Below are positions 16,832-24,557 of a stretch of DNA of 64,000 nt, piece after piece. The number at the start of each line of letters is the position of its first letter. The stretch's first letter is position 1. This DNA is from Alloacidobacterium dinghuense (GTDB lineage Bacteria; Acidobacteriota; Terriglobia; Terriglobales; Acidobacteriaceae). Both the position numbers and the translations under genes were made by a program. The notes beneath the pieces were generated by a model. It made no database searches, was not told where the DNA came from, and saw nothing but the letters and a program-made list of their open reading frames with translations. The stretch lies in assembly GCF_014274465.1 (NCBI RefSeq), contig NZ_CP060394.1, positions 3,038,001 through 3,102,000 of the forward strand, written 5' to 3'.

Positions 16832-18400
16832 ATGAGCGCAACCACGACCGATCCGGCTGTTAAAGAAGACCGCGAGTCTTCTGTTCTCACTTCTGGAACA
16901 GCCATCGTCTGCTATGTCGCCTTCGTGCGCATTGTTCTCTATTTCATCGCCGGGCCGAACTACGGATATTTTCGCGATGAACTCTACTACCTCGCATGCG
17001 GCGAACATCTTGCATGGGGATATGTCGACCAGCCCCCCTTGATCGCCGGAATCGCGTGGCTTCTCCAGCACACCATCGGCACATCGCTCTGGGCGTTAAG
17101 GCTCCCGTCCGCCCTTGCAGGCGTCGCGACTATCGTTCTTGCCGGTCGGCTTGCGCGCGAGTTGGGAGGTCGCCGCTGGGCAATGTTCCTGGCGTCGCTT
17201 GCGGCATTGATGGCCCCCGTCTCATTGGCTCTCTCGCACCTGTTTACCATGAATGCCTTCGACCCGCTGCTCTGGACCGTGATTGCCTTGCTCATCGTAT
17301 TTGTGGCGAAAAGTGGTAATGAGCGTCTTTGGCTCGCGATTGGCGTCCTGTCGGGAATCACGATTCTCAACAAATACGCCGTTATTTTTTGGCTTTCAGG
17401 CGTAATCATCGGCCTTTGCCTTACGCCCCTTCGTCAGAGTCTGCGTCGTCGCTGGTTCTGGCTGGGCTGCGCTCTCGCCGCTGTCATCGCCCTACCCAAC
17501 TTCCTGTGGCAATGGCAGCATCAGTTCCCGTTTCTTCAGTTGATGCACAACATTCGCGAGAGCGGCCGCGACATCGTGCTCTCTCCCCTACCCTACCTTC
17601 TGGCGCAGGCGCAGATGTTGGGTTTTGTCGCAGCTTTGCTTGTGCCGTTTGCCCTCATCTTCTTCTTTTCGCGCCAAGGACAGCGTTTCCGCGTTCTCGG
17701 ATGGGCCTATCTCATCTTTCTCGCGGAAATGATGCTTCTCCACGGCAAGATGTACTACGTCGCGCCCGTCTATCCCATCATGTTCGCCGGCGGGGCGGTG
17801 TGGCTCGAATCGGTAACCAGCCACAAGCGTTGGATCTGGGCCAAGCCTGCTCTCGCTTTGGCCATCACCGCCATCAGCGGCATCTATGCGCCCACGATTC
17901 TGCCCATCCTCAGCGTTTCCCATTTTCTTGCCTACGAGCAGAGAATGGGCATCGAGCAGCAGAAGTTCGAGCACTCCCGCGAGGGAGTCTTGCCGCAGCT
18001 CTACGCGGACATGTTTGGCTGGGAAGGGATGACGCAACGGGTGGCTGCCTACTACCACACGCTCTCTCCTGAAGACCAGCAGAAAACAGCGATCTTCGCG
18101 AACAACTACGGCGAAGCCGGAGCCATCGATTTCTTCGGGCCGAAGTACGGCCTTCCCAAAGCCATCGGTGGACATCAGAACTACTGGATCTGGGGTCCGC
18201 GTCAGTACACCGGCGAGAGCCTCATCGTCCTGGGCGAGGGCGACGAGAGCAATATGCAGAACGACTGCGCCAGCTACTCGGTCATCGGCGACACGAAAGA
18301 CCCGCTCTCACGCCCGGACGAATGGCTGCCGATCTATCACTGCCGCGGTTTCAAGTGGAACCTGCAAACATTCTGGCCAGAGCTCAAACGCTGGAGATGA
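16832..18400 (+). CDS. GT39/ArnT-like membrane glycosyltransferase
   Basis: 522 residues with about 11 membrane helices in the first 370 residues and a soluble C-terminal part. The first periplasmic loop has GYFRDELYYLACGEHLAWGY, the Asp-Glu motif of the PMT/GT39 and ArnT families, followed by VDQPPLIAGIAWL. Such enzymes transfer a sugar from a polyprenyl-phosphate donor to protein or lipid on the outer face of the inner membrane. The acceptor is unknown. The neighbours give no pathway hint. Confidence 0.82.
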   Translation: MSATTTDPAVKEDRESSVLTSGTAIVCYVAFVRIVLYFIAGPNYGYFRDELYYLACGEHLAWGYVDQPPLIAGIAWLLQHTIGTSLWALRLPSALAGVATIVLAGRLARELGGRRWAMFLASLAALMAPVSLALSHLFTMNAFDPLLWTVIALLIVFVAKSGNERLWLAIGVLSGITILNKYAVIFWLSGVIIGLCLTPLRQSLRRRWFWLGCALAAVIALPNFLWQWQHQFPFLQLMHNIRESGRDIVLSPLPYLLAQAQMLGFVAALLVPFALIFFFSRQGQRFRVLGWAYLIFLAEMMLLHGKMYYVAPVYPIMFAGGAVWLESVTSHKRWIWAKPALALAITAISGIYAPTILPILSVSHFLAYEQRMGIEQQKFEHSREGVLPQLYADMFGWEGMTQRVAAYYHTLSPEDQQKTAIFANNYGEAGAIDFFGPKYGLPKAIGGHQNYWIWGPRQYTGESLIVLGEGDESNMQNDCASYSVIGDTKDPLSRPDEWLPIYHCRGFKWNLQTFWPELKRWR

Positions 18401-18800
18401 GTCGCCACTCGCAGTCCTGAAAGACACAACCGTCGCGGTACGCACAGAAATTCAGGTGGATTCCTTTTCCCAAATTGGAATCCCAGCTCAGAGATAATTT
18501 ATTCGTTCCAACAACTACTGGCGTACTATTTCGACTCAGTCAGATAAAATAGAAATAGGACGCTTGCCTCAAGAGACCAGCTAACTCGCTGATTCCAAAG
18601 AAACCACGCCAAAGAACACCTCGTAACTAGCTGAAACAAGGGAATTTAGCGCAAAAACATATCTAAGTATATGAAAACAGCTAATTTACGAATTAGTAGG
18701 GGGGACTCAGGGTTAATCTACCAGGGCAATGTCACCTGAGTGTCAGAGCGAGCGAATAGCGAGCGCCGCTTCACGCGATGGCAATGGTTACACTGGAAAC
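18401..18800. other. intergenic region, AT-rich in its second half
   Basis: No gene is seen. The stretch 18520-18710 is visibly more AT-rich than the surroundings. It holds a six-base-pair dyad CTAATT / AATTAG at 18681-18696 with a four-base loop. The pepA promoter should lie here. There is no clear terminator for the upstream glycosyltransferase gene. Confidence 0.4.
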
Positions 18801-20303
18801 ATGAAGACCACCCTCCAGACTGGCTCCGCAGCCGCCATCGAAACCGAACTCCTCGTCGTCTTTACGACTGACGCAGCCACCGGCAAGGACGCCAAGCCCG
18901 AAATCTCGCTCCTGGCAGATGAAGAAGCCATCCAGAAAGCCGCCGCCAATGTCTTGACAACAGGCGAATTCGCCAGCGGCGGCAACGAAGCCATCCTGCT
19001 GCATGCGCCCGCAGGCCTCAAAGCCAGGCGACTGCTCCTCGTCGGACTCGGCAAGTCCGCAAAATGTACCGTCCATGACGTCCGTAAGGCCGCAGGAACG
19101 GCCGTTCGCTTCGCCAAGCCCCGCAAGCTGCGCGAGCTGACCGTCCTGCTCCCCACCACCTTCAACGCAGCCGCAACCGCCCGCGCCGCCGCCGAGGGAG
19201 CAATCCTCGCCGACTTCGACCCGGACACCTACCGTAGCGACCGCAAAGACCAGAGCATCCAGTCACTCACCGTACTCACTCCGGCCAGCCTCGACCCGAA
19301 GGCCGCCGAAGCCGGCTTCAACGAAGGCGTCATCATCGCCGAATCGCAGAACTTCACCCGCACCCTGGTCAACGAGCCGGGAAACCGCATGACCCCGACC
19401 ATCCTCGGCCAGAGGGCAGCCGAAATGGCACAGGAAGTCGGCCTCAAATGCGACGTTTTCGGCATGGAAAAGCTCCACGAACTCAAGATGGGCGCTTTCA
19501 TCGGCGTCGCCCAAGGCTCCGAAGAACCGCCAGCGCTGATCGTGATCCGCTACGAGCCTGCCAATGCCCCTGCTGACGGCCCCGTCATCGGCCTCGTCGG
19601 CAAAGGCATCACTTTCGACACCGGAGGCATCTCCATCAAGCCCTCCGACAACATGGAGAAGATGAAGTACGACATGGCCGGAGGCGCGGCCATGATCGGA
19701 GCCATGCGCGCCATCGCCCAGCTCAAGCCGGCGGTCAGCGTCATTGCCATCGTCTGCGCCACCGAGAACATGCCTTCCGGCAGCGCCTACAAGCCTGGGG
19801 ATGTGCTCACGGCCATGTCCGGCAAGACCATCGACGTGATCAATACGGACGCTGAAGGCCGCCTCGTTCTCGCCGACGGTCTCGCCTATGCAAGACAGCT
19901 AGGAGCAACGCATCTCATCAACGCCGCCACGCTCACCGGAGCCGTAGCCGTAGCCCTTGGCCAGATCAACGCCGGAGTCTTCTCCAACGACGAAGACGCC
20001 TTCCAGCACTTCACCGACGGTCTGACAAAGTCCGGCGAACGCTTCTGGCGTCTGCCGCTCGACGATGACTACCGCGAGCAGATCCGTTCCGACATTGCCG
20101 ACATCAAGAACACCGGAGGCCGCTACGGCGGGGCCATCACCGCCGCCATGTTCCTCAAGGAGTTCGCCGAAGACACACCCTGGATACACCTCGACATTGC
20201 CAGCATGGCCTGGCAGGACGACGCCAAGCCCTGGACCGCCAAAGGACCGACCGGGGTAGCGGTACGCAGCATCGTCGAATGGGTCCGCAGCTACGCAAAG
20301 TAG
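18801..20303 (+). CDS. pepA: leucyl aminopeptidase (M17)
   Basis: A 500-residue cytosolic dinuclear-metal aminopeptidase that removes N-terminal amino acids from peptides. The C-terminal catalytic domain has VGKGITFDTGGISIKPSD (metal-binding Lys and Asp), MKYDMAGGAAMIGAM, and the family signature NTDAEGRLVLADGLAYA with the metal-binding Asp and Glu and the catalytic Arg. The N-terminal macro-like domain covers roughly residues 1-160. I start at the ATG at 18801 (MKTTLQTG); the 24 upstream codons from 18729 lack conserved character. A bidirectional terminator follows at 20326-20356. Confidence 0.95.
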   Translation: MKTTLQTGSAAAIETELLVVFTTDAATGKDAKPEISLLADEEAIQKAAANVLTTGEFASGGNEAILLHAPAGLKARRLLLVGLGKSAKCTVHDVRKAAGTAVRFAKPRKLRELTVLLPTTFNAAATARAAAEGAILADFDPDTYRSDRKDQSIQSLTVLTPASLDPKAAEAGFNEGVIIAESQNFTRTLVNEPGNRMTPTILGQRAAEMAQEVGLKCDVFGMEKLHELKMGAFIGVAQGSEEPPALIVIRYEPANAPADGPVIGLVGKGITFDTGGISIKPSDNMEKMKYDMAGGAAMIGAMRAIAQLKPAVSVIAIVCATENMPSGSAYKPGDVLTAMSGKTIDVINTDAEGRLVLADGLAYARQLGATHLINAATLTGAVAVALGQINAGVFSNDEDAFQHFTDGLTKSGERFWRLPLDDDYREQIRSDIADIKNTGGRYGGAITAAMFLKEFAEDTPWIHLDIASMAWQDDAKPWTAKGPTGVAVRSIVEWVRSYAK

Positions 20304-20325
20304 GGCTTAAACGTAAGTTAGAAAT

Positions 20326-20356
20326 AAGAAAGCGCGCCGAAATGGCGCGCTTTCTT
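20326..20356. terminator. bidirectional intrinsic terminator between pepA and the DJ-1 gene
   Basis: Perfect 13-base arms AAGAAAGCGCGCC (20326-20338) and GGCGCGCTTTCTT (20344-20356) with loop GAAAT. The stem ends in a TTTCTT tail on the plus strand and the mirrored T-rich tail on the minus strand. It lies between two convergent genes, so it should serve both. Confidence 0.85.
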
Positions 20357-20374
20357 GTCGAACAGAGCACGACT

Positions 20375-20938
20375 TTAAGAGGCAGCCTTCAGATGTTTCC
20401 CATCCGCAATTTCTTCGATCACCTTCTTATTGAAAGCCGGAAGATCCTCTGGCTTTCGACTGGTAATGAAATTCCCATCGAGCACCACTTCTTTATCGAC
20501 CCAGTTCGCGCCGGCGTTCTTCAAGTCGGTCTTCAACGACGGCCATGAGGTCAGTGTATGACCCTTCACCACTCCAGCTTCGATCAATGTCCACGGCCCG
20601 TGACAAATCGCGGCAACCGGCTTGCCCGATTGCGCAAACTCCTTCACAAAGCGCACAGCCGTCTCATCCATGCGAAGGTGGTCGGGATTCGCGACGCCAC
20701 CGGGCAACACCAGCGCGTCGTAGTCGCTCGGGCTGGCGCTGCCCAGTGCTTTATCGACCCTTATAGAGTCGCCCCAGTCTTTAGACTTCCACCCTCGGAT
20801 TTCGCCGGACTTCGGCGAGATCACCTCGGTCACGGCGCCGGCTTGTTCGAGTGCCTTCTTCGGTTCGGTAAGTTCAACCTGTTCAAAGCCATCCGTGGCT
20901 AGAATTGCGACTCTCTTACCTGTCAGGTTTTGCTGCAT
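20375..20938 (-). CDS. DJ-1/PfpI-family protein (class I amidotransferase-like)
   Basis: 187 residues from the ATG at 20938 (MQQNLTGKRVAILATDGFEQ). This start fits the family; an in-frame extension of 43 codons to 21067 does not. Motifs: LTEPKKALEQAGA, ALVLPGGVANPDHLR and AICHGPWTLIEAG with the nucleophile-elbow Cys. The C-terminus is NKKVIEEIADG. PfpI/YhbO-type proteins are stress-related hydrolases or deglycases; the precise reaction is debated. The fold assignment is firm; the function is general only. Confidence 0.9.
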   Translation of the reverse strand: MQQNLTGKRVAILATDGFEQVELTEPKKALEQAGAVTEVISPKSGEIRGWKSKDWGDSIRVDKALGSASPSDYDALVLPGGVANPDHLRMDETAVRFVKEFAQSGKPVAAICHGPWTLIEAGVVKGHTLTSWPSLKTDLKNAGANWVDKEVVLDGNFITSRKPEDLPAFNKKVIEEIADGKHLKAAS

Positions 20939-21139
20939 GCCATCTACCTCCACTTCTGCGGCATACCATCTGGATTTTGCGTGCTTTACTTTGTAGGAAG
21001 ACGCTCTCACGGATGCGGTTGCCAGAGAACGCCGTGCAAAACCCTGAGACTGAATATAAATTTTCATTGAATAAGCCTAGGCAGGAAGCATCCGTCTGAA
21101 CGGATGCAAACAACAGACATTCAAAGAGGAGGGATTCAA

Positions 21140-22210
21140 GTGCGGAACTTCACGACGATCCAAAAGTTCGCGGCAGCAACTCTCACGCTTACCCTGTTCG
21201 GCTTCGCGGGATGCAACTCAAACAGCGGCTCGGAAAATGTAGCGCTTTCCGGAGCAGGCAGCACATTTGTATATCCGGTAATGCAACGCTGGATTCAGGA
21301 CTTCTCTGGGGTTCACAAGAACGTTCAAATCAACTATCAGTCCATCGGCTCCGGTGGCGGAATCCAACAGGTTAAATCGGGCACTGTAGACTTCGGAGCA
21401 TCCGACGCAGCACTGGATGACCAGCAGCTCGGCGAAATGAAGCCCGTGATCCAGATTCCGGAATCGGCTGGACCGGTCTGCATTACCTACAACCTCCCTG
21501 ACCTGAAACAGCCGCTACAACTTTCAGCCGACTCCCTTGCGGGCATCTTTCTCGGCACAATCAAGACTTGGCAAGATTCGGCAATCGCAAAGGACAATCC
21601 GGGTGTCACGCTGCCCAAACAGCCCGTCGTCGTTTCACACCGCGCAGAAGGCAGCGGCACTACGAACATCTTTACGACCTACCTCTCAGCTGTCAGCCCT
21701 GAATGGCAGGCAAAGGTTGGCAAAGGCAATTCCGTGAGTTGGCCTGTCGGCATCGGAGGCAAAGGCAGTGAAGGCGTTACTGGAAACATTCGCCAATCTC
21801 CGGGCGCAATTGGCTACGTCGAATTGACCTATGCCGAACAGAATCATCTGCCTGTAGCAAAGATCAAGAATCAAGCTGGACAGTATGTCGCCGCTACTGC
21901 CGCCGCAACAACCGCCGCCATCAATGCCTTCAGTGGGCAGCTTTCGCAGGATCCTCGCCTTCCGATCGTAAATCCCCCAGCCTCAGCCGCCGATGCCTAT
22001 CCAATCTCCGGCCTGACCTTTCTCATCATCCCGAAAGACGGCGCAGGCAAGGCAAAACGCACCGCACTGAAAAATTTTGCGCAGTACATCATCACAGATG
22101 GACAAGCAACCGCAGGCACACTGAATTACGCGCCTCTGCCCGACGGAGTGAAGCAATACGATCAGCAGCAATTGCAAACGCTCACCGCCGACGGACAGCC
22201 ACTGCAGTAG
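21140..22210 (+). CDS. pstS: phosphate ABC transporter substrate-binding lipoprotein
   Basis: About 356 residues. I prefer the GTG at 21140, 6 bases after AGAGGAGGG; an ATG at 21104 is in frame. A lipoprotein signal ends in FGFAGC. The mature part has the PstS hallmarks ALSGAGSTFVYPVMQRW, NYQSIGSGGGIQQVKSGTV, DFGASDAAL, PVVVSHRAEGSGTTNIFTTY and GAIGYVELTYA, which line the phosphate cleft. It binds inorganic phosphate in the periplasm for PstCAB. The pstCAB and phoU genes are not adjacent, because argS follows convergently. Confidence 0.92.
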   Translation: MRNFTTIQKFAAATLTLTLFGFAGCNSNSGSENVALSGAGSTFVYPVMQRWIQDFSGVHKNVQINYQSIGSGGGIQQVKSGTVDFGASDAALDDQQLGEMKPVIQIPESAGPVCITYNLPDLKQPLQLSADSLAGIFLGTIKTWQDSAIAKDNPGVTLPKQPVVVSHRAEGSGTTNIFTTYLSAVSPEWQAKVGKGNSVSWPVGIGGKGSEGVTGNIRQSPGAIGYVELTYAEQNHLPVAKIKNQAGQYVAATAAATTAAINAFSGQLSQDPRLPIVNPPASAADAYPISGLTFLIIPKDGAGKAKRTALKNFAQYIITDGQATAGTLNYAPLPDGVKQYDQQQLQTLTADGQPLQ

Positions 22211-22238
22211 GTCAGGGCGATAGTTGTGTTAGAGCCTT

Positions 22239-22326
22239 CATTCTGACGACCGAAAGGAGGAAGAATCTCAGCGATGTAGGCAGATCGCTAAAATTCTTCC
22301 CCTTCACCTCGCCCGGGGTCAGAATG
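22239..22326. repeat. 88-base palindromic intergenic element (two inverted TCATTCTGA repeats)
   Basis: Nested perfect arms: CATTCTGAC (22239-22247) with GTCAGAATG (22318-22326), GGAAGAAT (22259-22266) with ATTCTTCC (22293-22300), and AGCGAT (22270-22275) with ATCGCT (22284-22289). The two halves are inverted copies of the same repeat unit seen at 7981 and 61191. It lies between convergent pstS and argS and may act as a terminator or be a non-autonomous mobile palindrome. Confidence 0.65.
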
Positions 22327-22353
22327 GCGACCATCGAATGAAGAAGCTTCGAC

Positions 22354-24339
22354 TCACATCACTTCCGGAGCACTAATCCCCAGCCACGCCAGCGATCGAA
22401 TCAACTCGCGCTGCGCAATCGCAGCCGTGGCCAGCAGAAACTTCTTTCGCTCAGGATAGGCCTCGGTCAGGATGTGGTGCTTGCGGTAGAAATTGCTGAA
22501 CTCCTGCGCCAGCTGGAAGGCATGCTTCGCCAGATACGCAGGTTCCGCCGTCGCGATGCACTGGTCGAGTAGCAGAGTCGTCTTCGCAGCCCGCAACCAC
22601 ACCTGCCAGATGCTGTCGCCGTCTTCTCCGGTAAGGTACGGAGAAGCATCCACGCCCGCGAATTCAGCCATCGCCTGCTCCGCAGTGATATCGCCCTTGC
22701 GAAAGATGCTGCGCGTGCGGACAACGGCGTACTGGATGTAAGGCCCCGTCTCGCCTTCAAAGCTCAGCGCGTCCTTGAAGTCGAAAGCAATGACGCTGTT
22801 GCGTGTGTACTTCAGCATGAAGTAGCGCAGCGCGCCGATCGCGATTTCGTTCGCAATCTGTACGCGCTCTTCGGCGCTCAATTCGGGGTGGCGCTTGTCC
22901 ACTTCCGATCGCGATGCGGCGATCAGCTTGTCGATCAGATCGTCAGCCTTCACGCCAAAGCCCTTGCGTCCTGAGACCTCGATGTAAGGCCGCCCACGAT
23001 CTTCTTCCGCAACCTCATACCCAAGCTCCTCAGCGCAGCGCGGAGTGAGCGCAACCATTTCGTACGAGAAGTGCGTGTAATGCGCCGCCTGATCCGTATA
23101 GCCGAGCCCGCGCAGAGCCTCAATCACGTTTGCCTGCGGATCAGACTGCCGCGAGTCGATCACATTATAAATTGCCTGTGCACCGCCAAAGTGCGGATGA
23201 TCCGGCTCGCCTTGGTCTGCTGAAATCCAACACGTGTGATTTGGATACTCGAAAAATTTCTGGTAGCCAAAGTCGCGCCCAAGCAGGCCGAACTTCCACA
23301 GGTGATACGCAATGTCCTTGCCGACATACGTCACCGTCCCATTCGAGCGCACGATGACCTTCGCGTCCTCGTCGGGGCCGTCAGCGGCATCTTCGGTCTG
23401 GGCGGCACCAGCTCTGGTCATTACCCAACAGCCCTTGTTCTTGCCTTCTGTCTCGAAATAGAGCACGCCCTTGGCCTTCAACTGCTCGAAAGCCAGATTC
23501 CAGAAGTGCAGGTGCAGAATCTCGCTCTCGCGTGGCAGCAGATCGTACTCGATATCAAGCCGCAACATGGTTTCGAGATGCCGCCGCAGCACCGCTGTCG
23601 AAATCAGCTCGCCAACCTGTGACTCTTCATTGCCGCCATGCTCGATCGCGTGCAATGTATCGAGCCTGACCTGCTTGCGCGCCTGCTTTTGCGCCTCATT
23701 CTCCTCATACCACTGCGAAACGCGCGCATACAAATCCCAGCAGTAGTAATCGATGCGCTCGCCGCTCGCCGCAAGCTTCGCCATCAACGCCTGCACATCG
23801 CCGAGCGACATTCCCTCAAGATGCATCAGCCCCACAACCACATCGGCCACCTGCACCCCGGTGTTGTCGATGTAGTTCTGCACATCGACCTTTTGCCCGA
23901 TAGCACGCAGCAGGCGCACGAACGTATCGCCAAGGATCGCATTCCGCAGGTGGCCCACGTGCGCAGCCTTATTGGGATTGATGCTCGTGTGCTCCACCAG
24001 AGAATGCAGACCACCACCGGCAATCTCAACATCTGCGCCTGCTGCAACATCGCAAACCGCGACCCCGCGATCCAGCCGCGCATTGATGTACCCCGCGCCG
24101 GCAACCTCGAATCCGGCAAAGCCTTCCAGCGGAGACAACTCCGTCACTATCTCGTCGGCGATCTTGCGCGGAGCATTCTTCAACTTGCGGGCCAGTTCAA
24201 ACGCAATCGGCAGCGCATACTCGCCGAACTTGATCTCGGGCGGCTGCTCAATGGCAATTGTGTCCAACTCAACCTGGAACTTGTCGCGCAGCACAGCGCG
24301 CAGACGTTCAAGCAGCTTCTTCTGTTCTCTTAAATACAC
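22354..24339 (-). CDS. argS: arginyl-tRNA synthetase
   Basis: A 661-residue class I synthetase that charges tRNA-Arg. An N-terminal Add1-type domain (residues 1-110) is followed by HTSINPNKAAHVGHLRNAILGD, with HVGH in place of HIGH. The catalytic domain includes YVGKDIAYHLWKFGLLG and YEVSGRKG-like strands, with GFGVKADDLIDKL in the KMSKS position; the canonical KMSK is lacking, as in many ArgRS. The C-terminal anticodon-binding DALR domain ends FYRKHHILTEAYPERKKF...LAWLGI. The start codon is GTG. It is divergent from metG. Confidence 0.95.
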   Translation of the reverse strand: MYLREQKKLLERLRAVLRDKFQVELDTIAIEQPPEIKFGEYALPIAFELARKLKNAPRKIADEIVTELSPLEGFAGFEVAGAGYINARLDRGVAVCDVAAGADVEIAGGGLHSLVEHTSINPNKAAHVGHLRNAILGDTFVRLLRAIGQKVDVQNYIDNTGVQVADVVVGLMHLEGMSLGDVQALMAKLAASGERIDYYCWDLYARVSQWYEENEAQKQARKQVRLDTLHAIEHGGNEESQVGELISTAVLRRHLETMLRLDIEYDLLPRESEILHLHFWNLAFEQLKAKGVLYFETEGKNKGCWVMTRAGAAQTEDAADGPDEDAKVIVRSNGTVTYVGKDIAYHLWKFGLLGRDFGYQKFFEYPNHTCWISADQGEPDHPHFGGAQAIYNVIDSRQSDPQANVIEALRGLGYTDQAAHYTHFSYEMVALTPRCAEELGYEVAEEDRGRPYIEVSGRKGFGVKADDLIDKLIAASRSEVDKRHPELSAEERVQIANEIAIGALRYFMLKYTRNSVIAFDFKDALSFEGETGPYIQYAVVRTRSIFRKGDITAEQAMAEFAGVDASPYLTGEDGDSIWQVWLRAAKTTLLLDQCIATAEPAYLAKHAFQLAQEFSNFYRKHHILTEAYPERKKFLLATAAIAQRELIRSLAWLGISAPEVM

Positions 24340-24425
24340 GTGGGTTCACCGGGAAATGTGTGCGCGGCGCGCCGGGTCAAATACTTGATTTTATTACTTG
24401 ATTCTAACAGGGAGAACTGCTGGTT

Positions 24426-24495
24426 CCCCACATCGCGAAAAGATGTGGGTTTGACAGATCGTTTCACCCAGGATTCCTGTTCCCACATCTCTCGA
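24426..24495. repeat. CCCACATC hairpin element between argS and metG
   Basis: CCCACATC (24427-24434) and GATGTGGG (24442-24449) form a perfect hairpin around GCGAAAA. TTCCCACATCTCTCGAGAT at about 24480 repeats the left arm. A related hairpin with the same core GCGAAAA lies at 61131-61161. It sits between two divergent genes, so it is not a terminator for either. It looks like a member of a short interspersed palindromic family. Confidence 0.45.
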
Positions 24496-24557
24496 GATAT
24501 TGGGCGCGCCATTGCCTGAGCTAAGATAAAGAGAGTAACTTCAAGAAATATCTGCGC

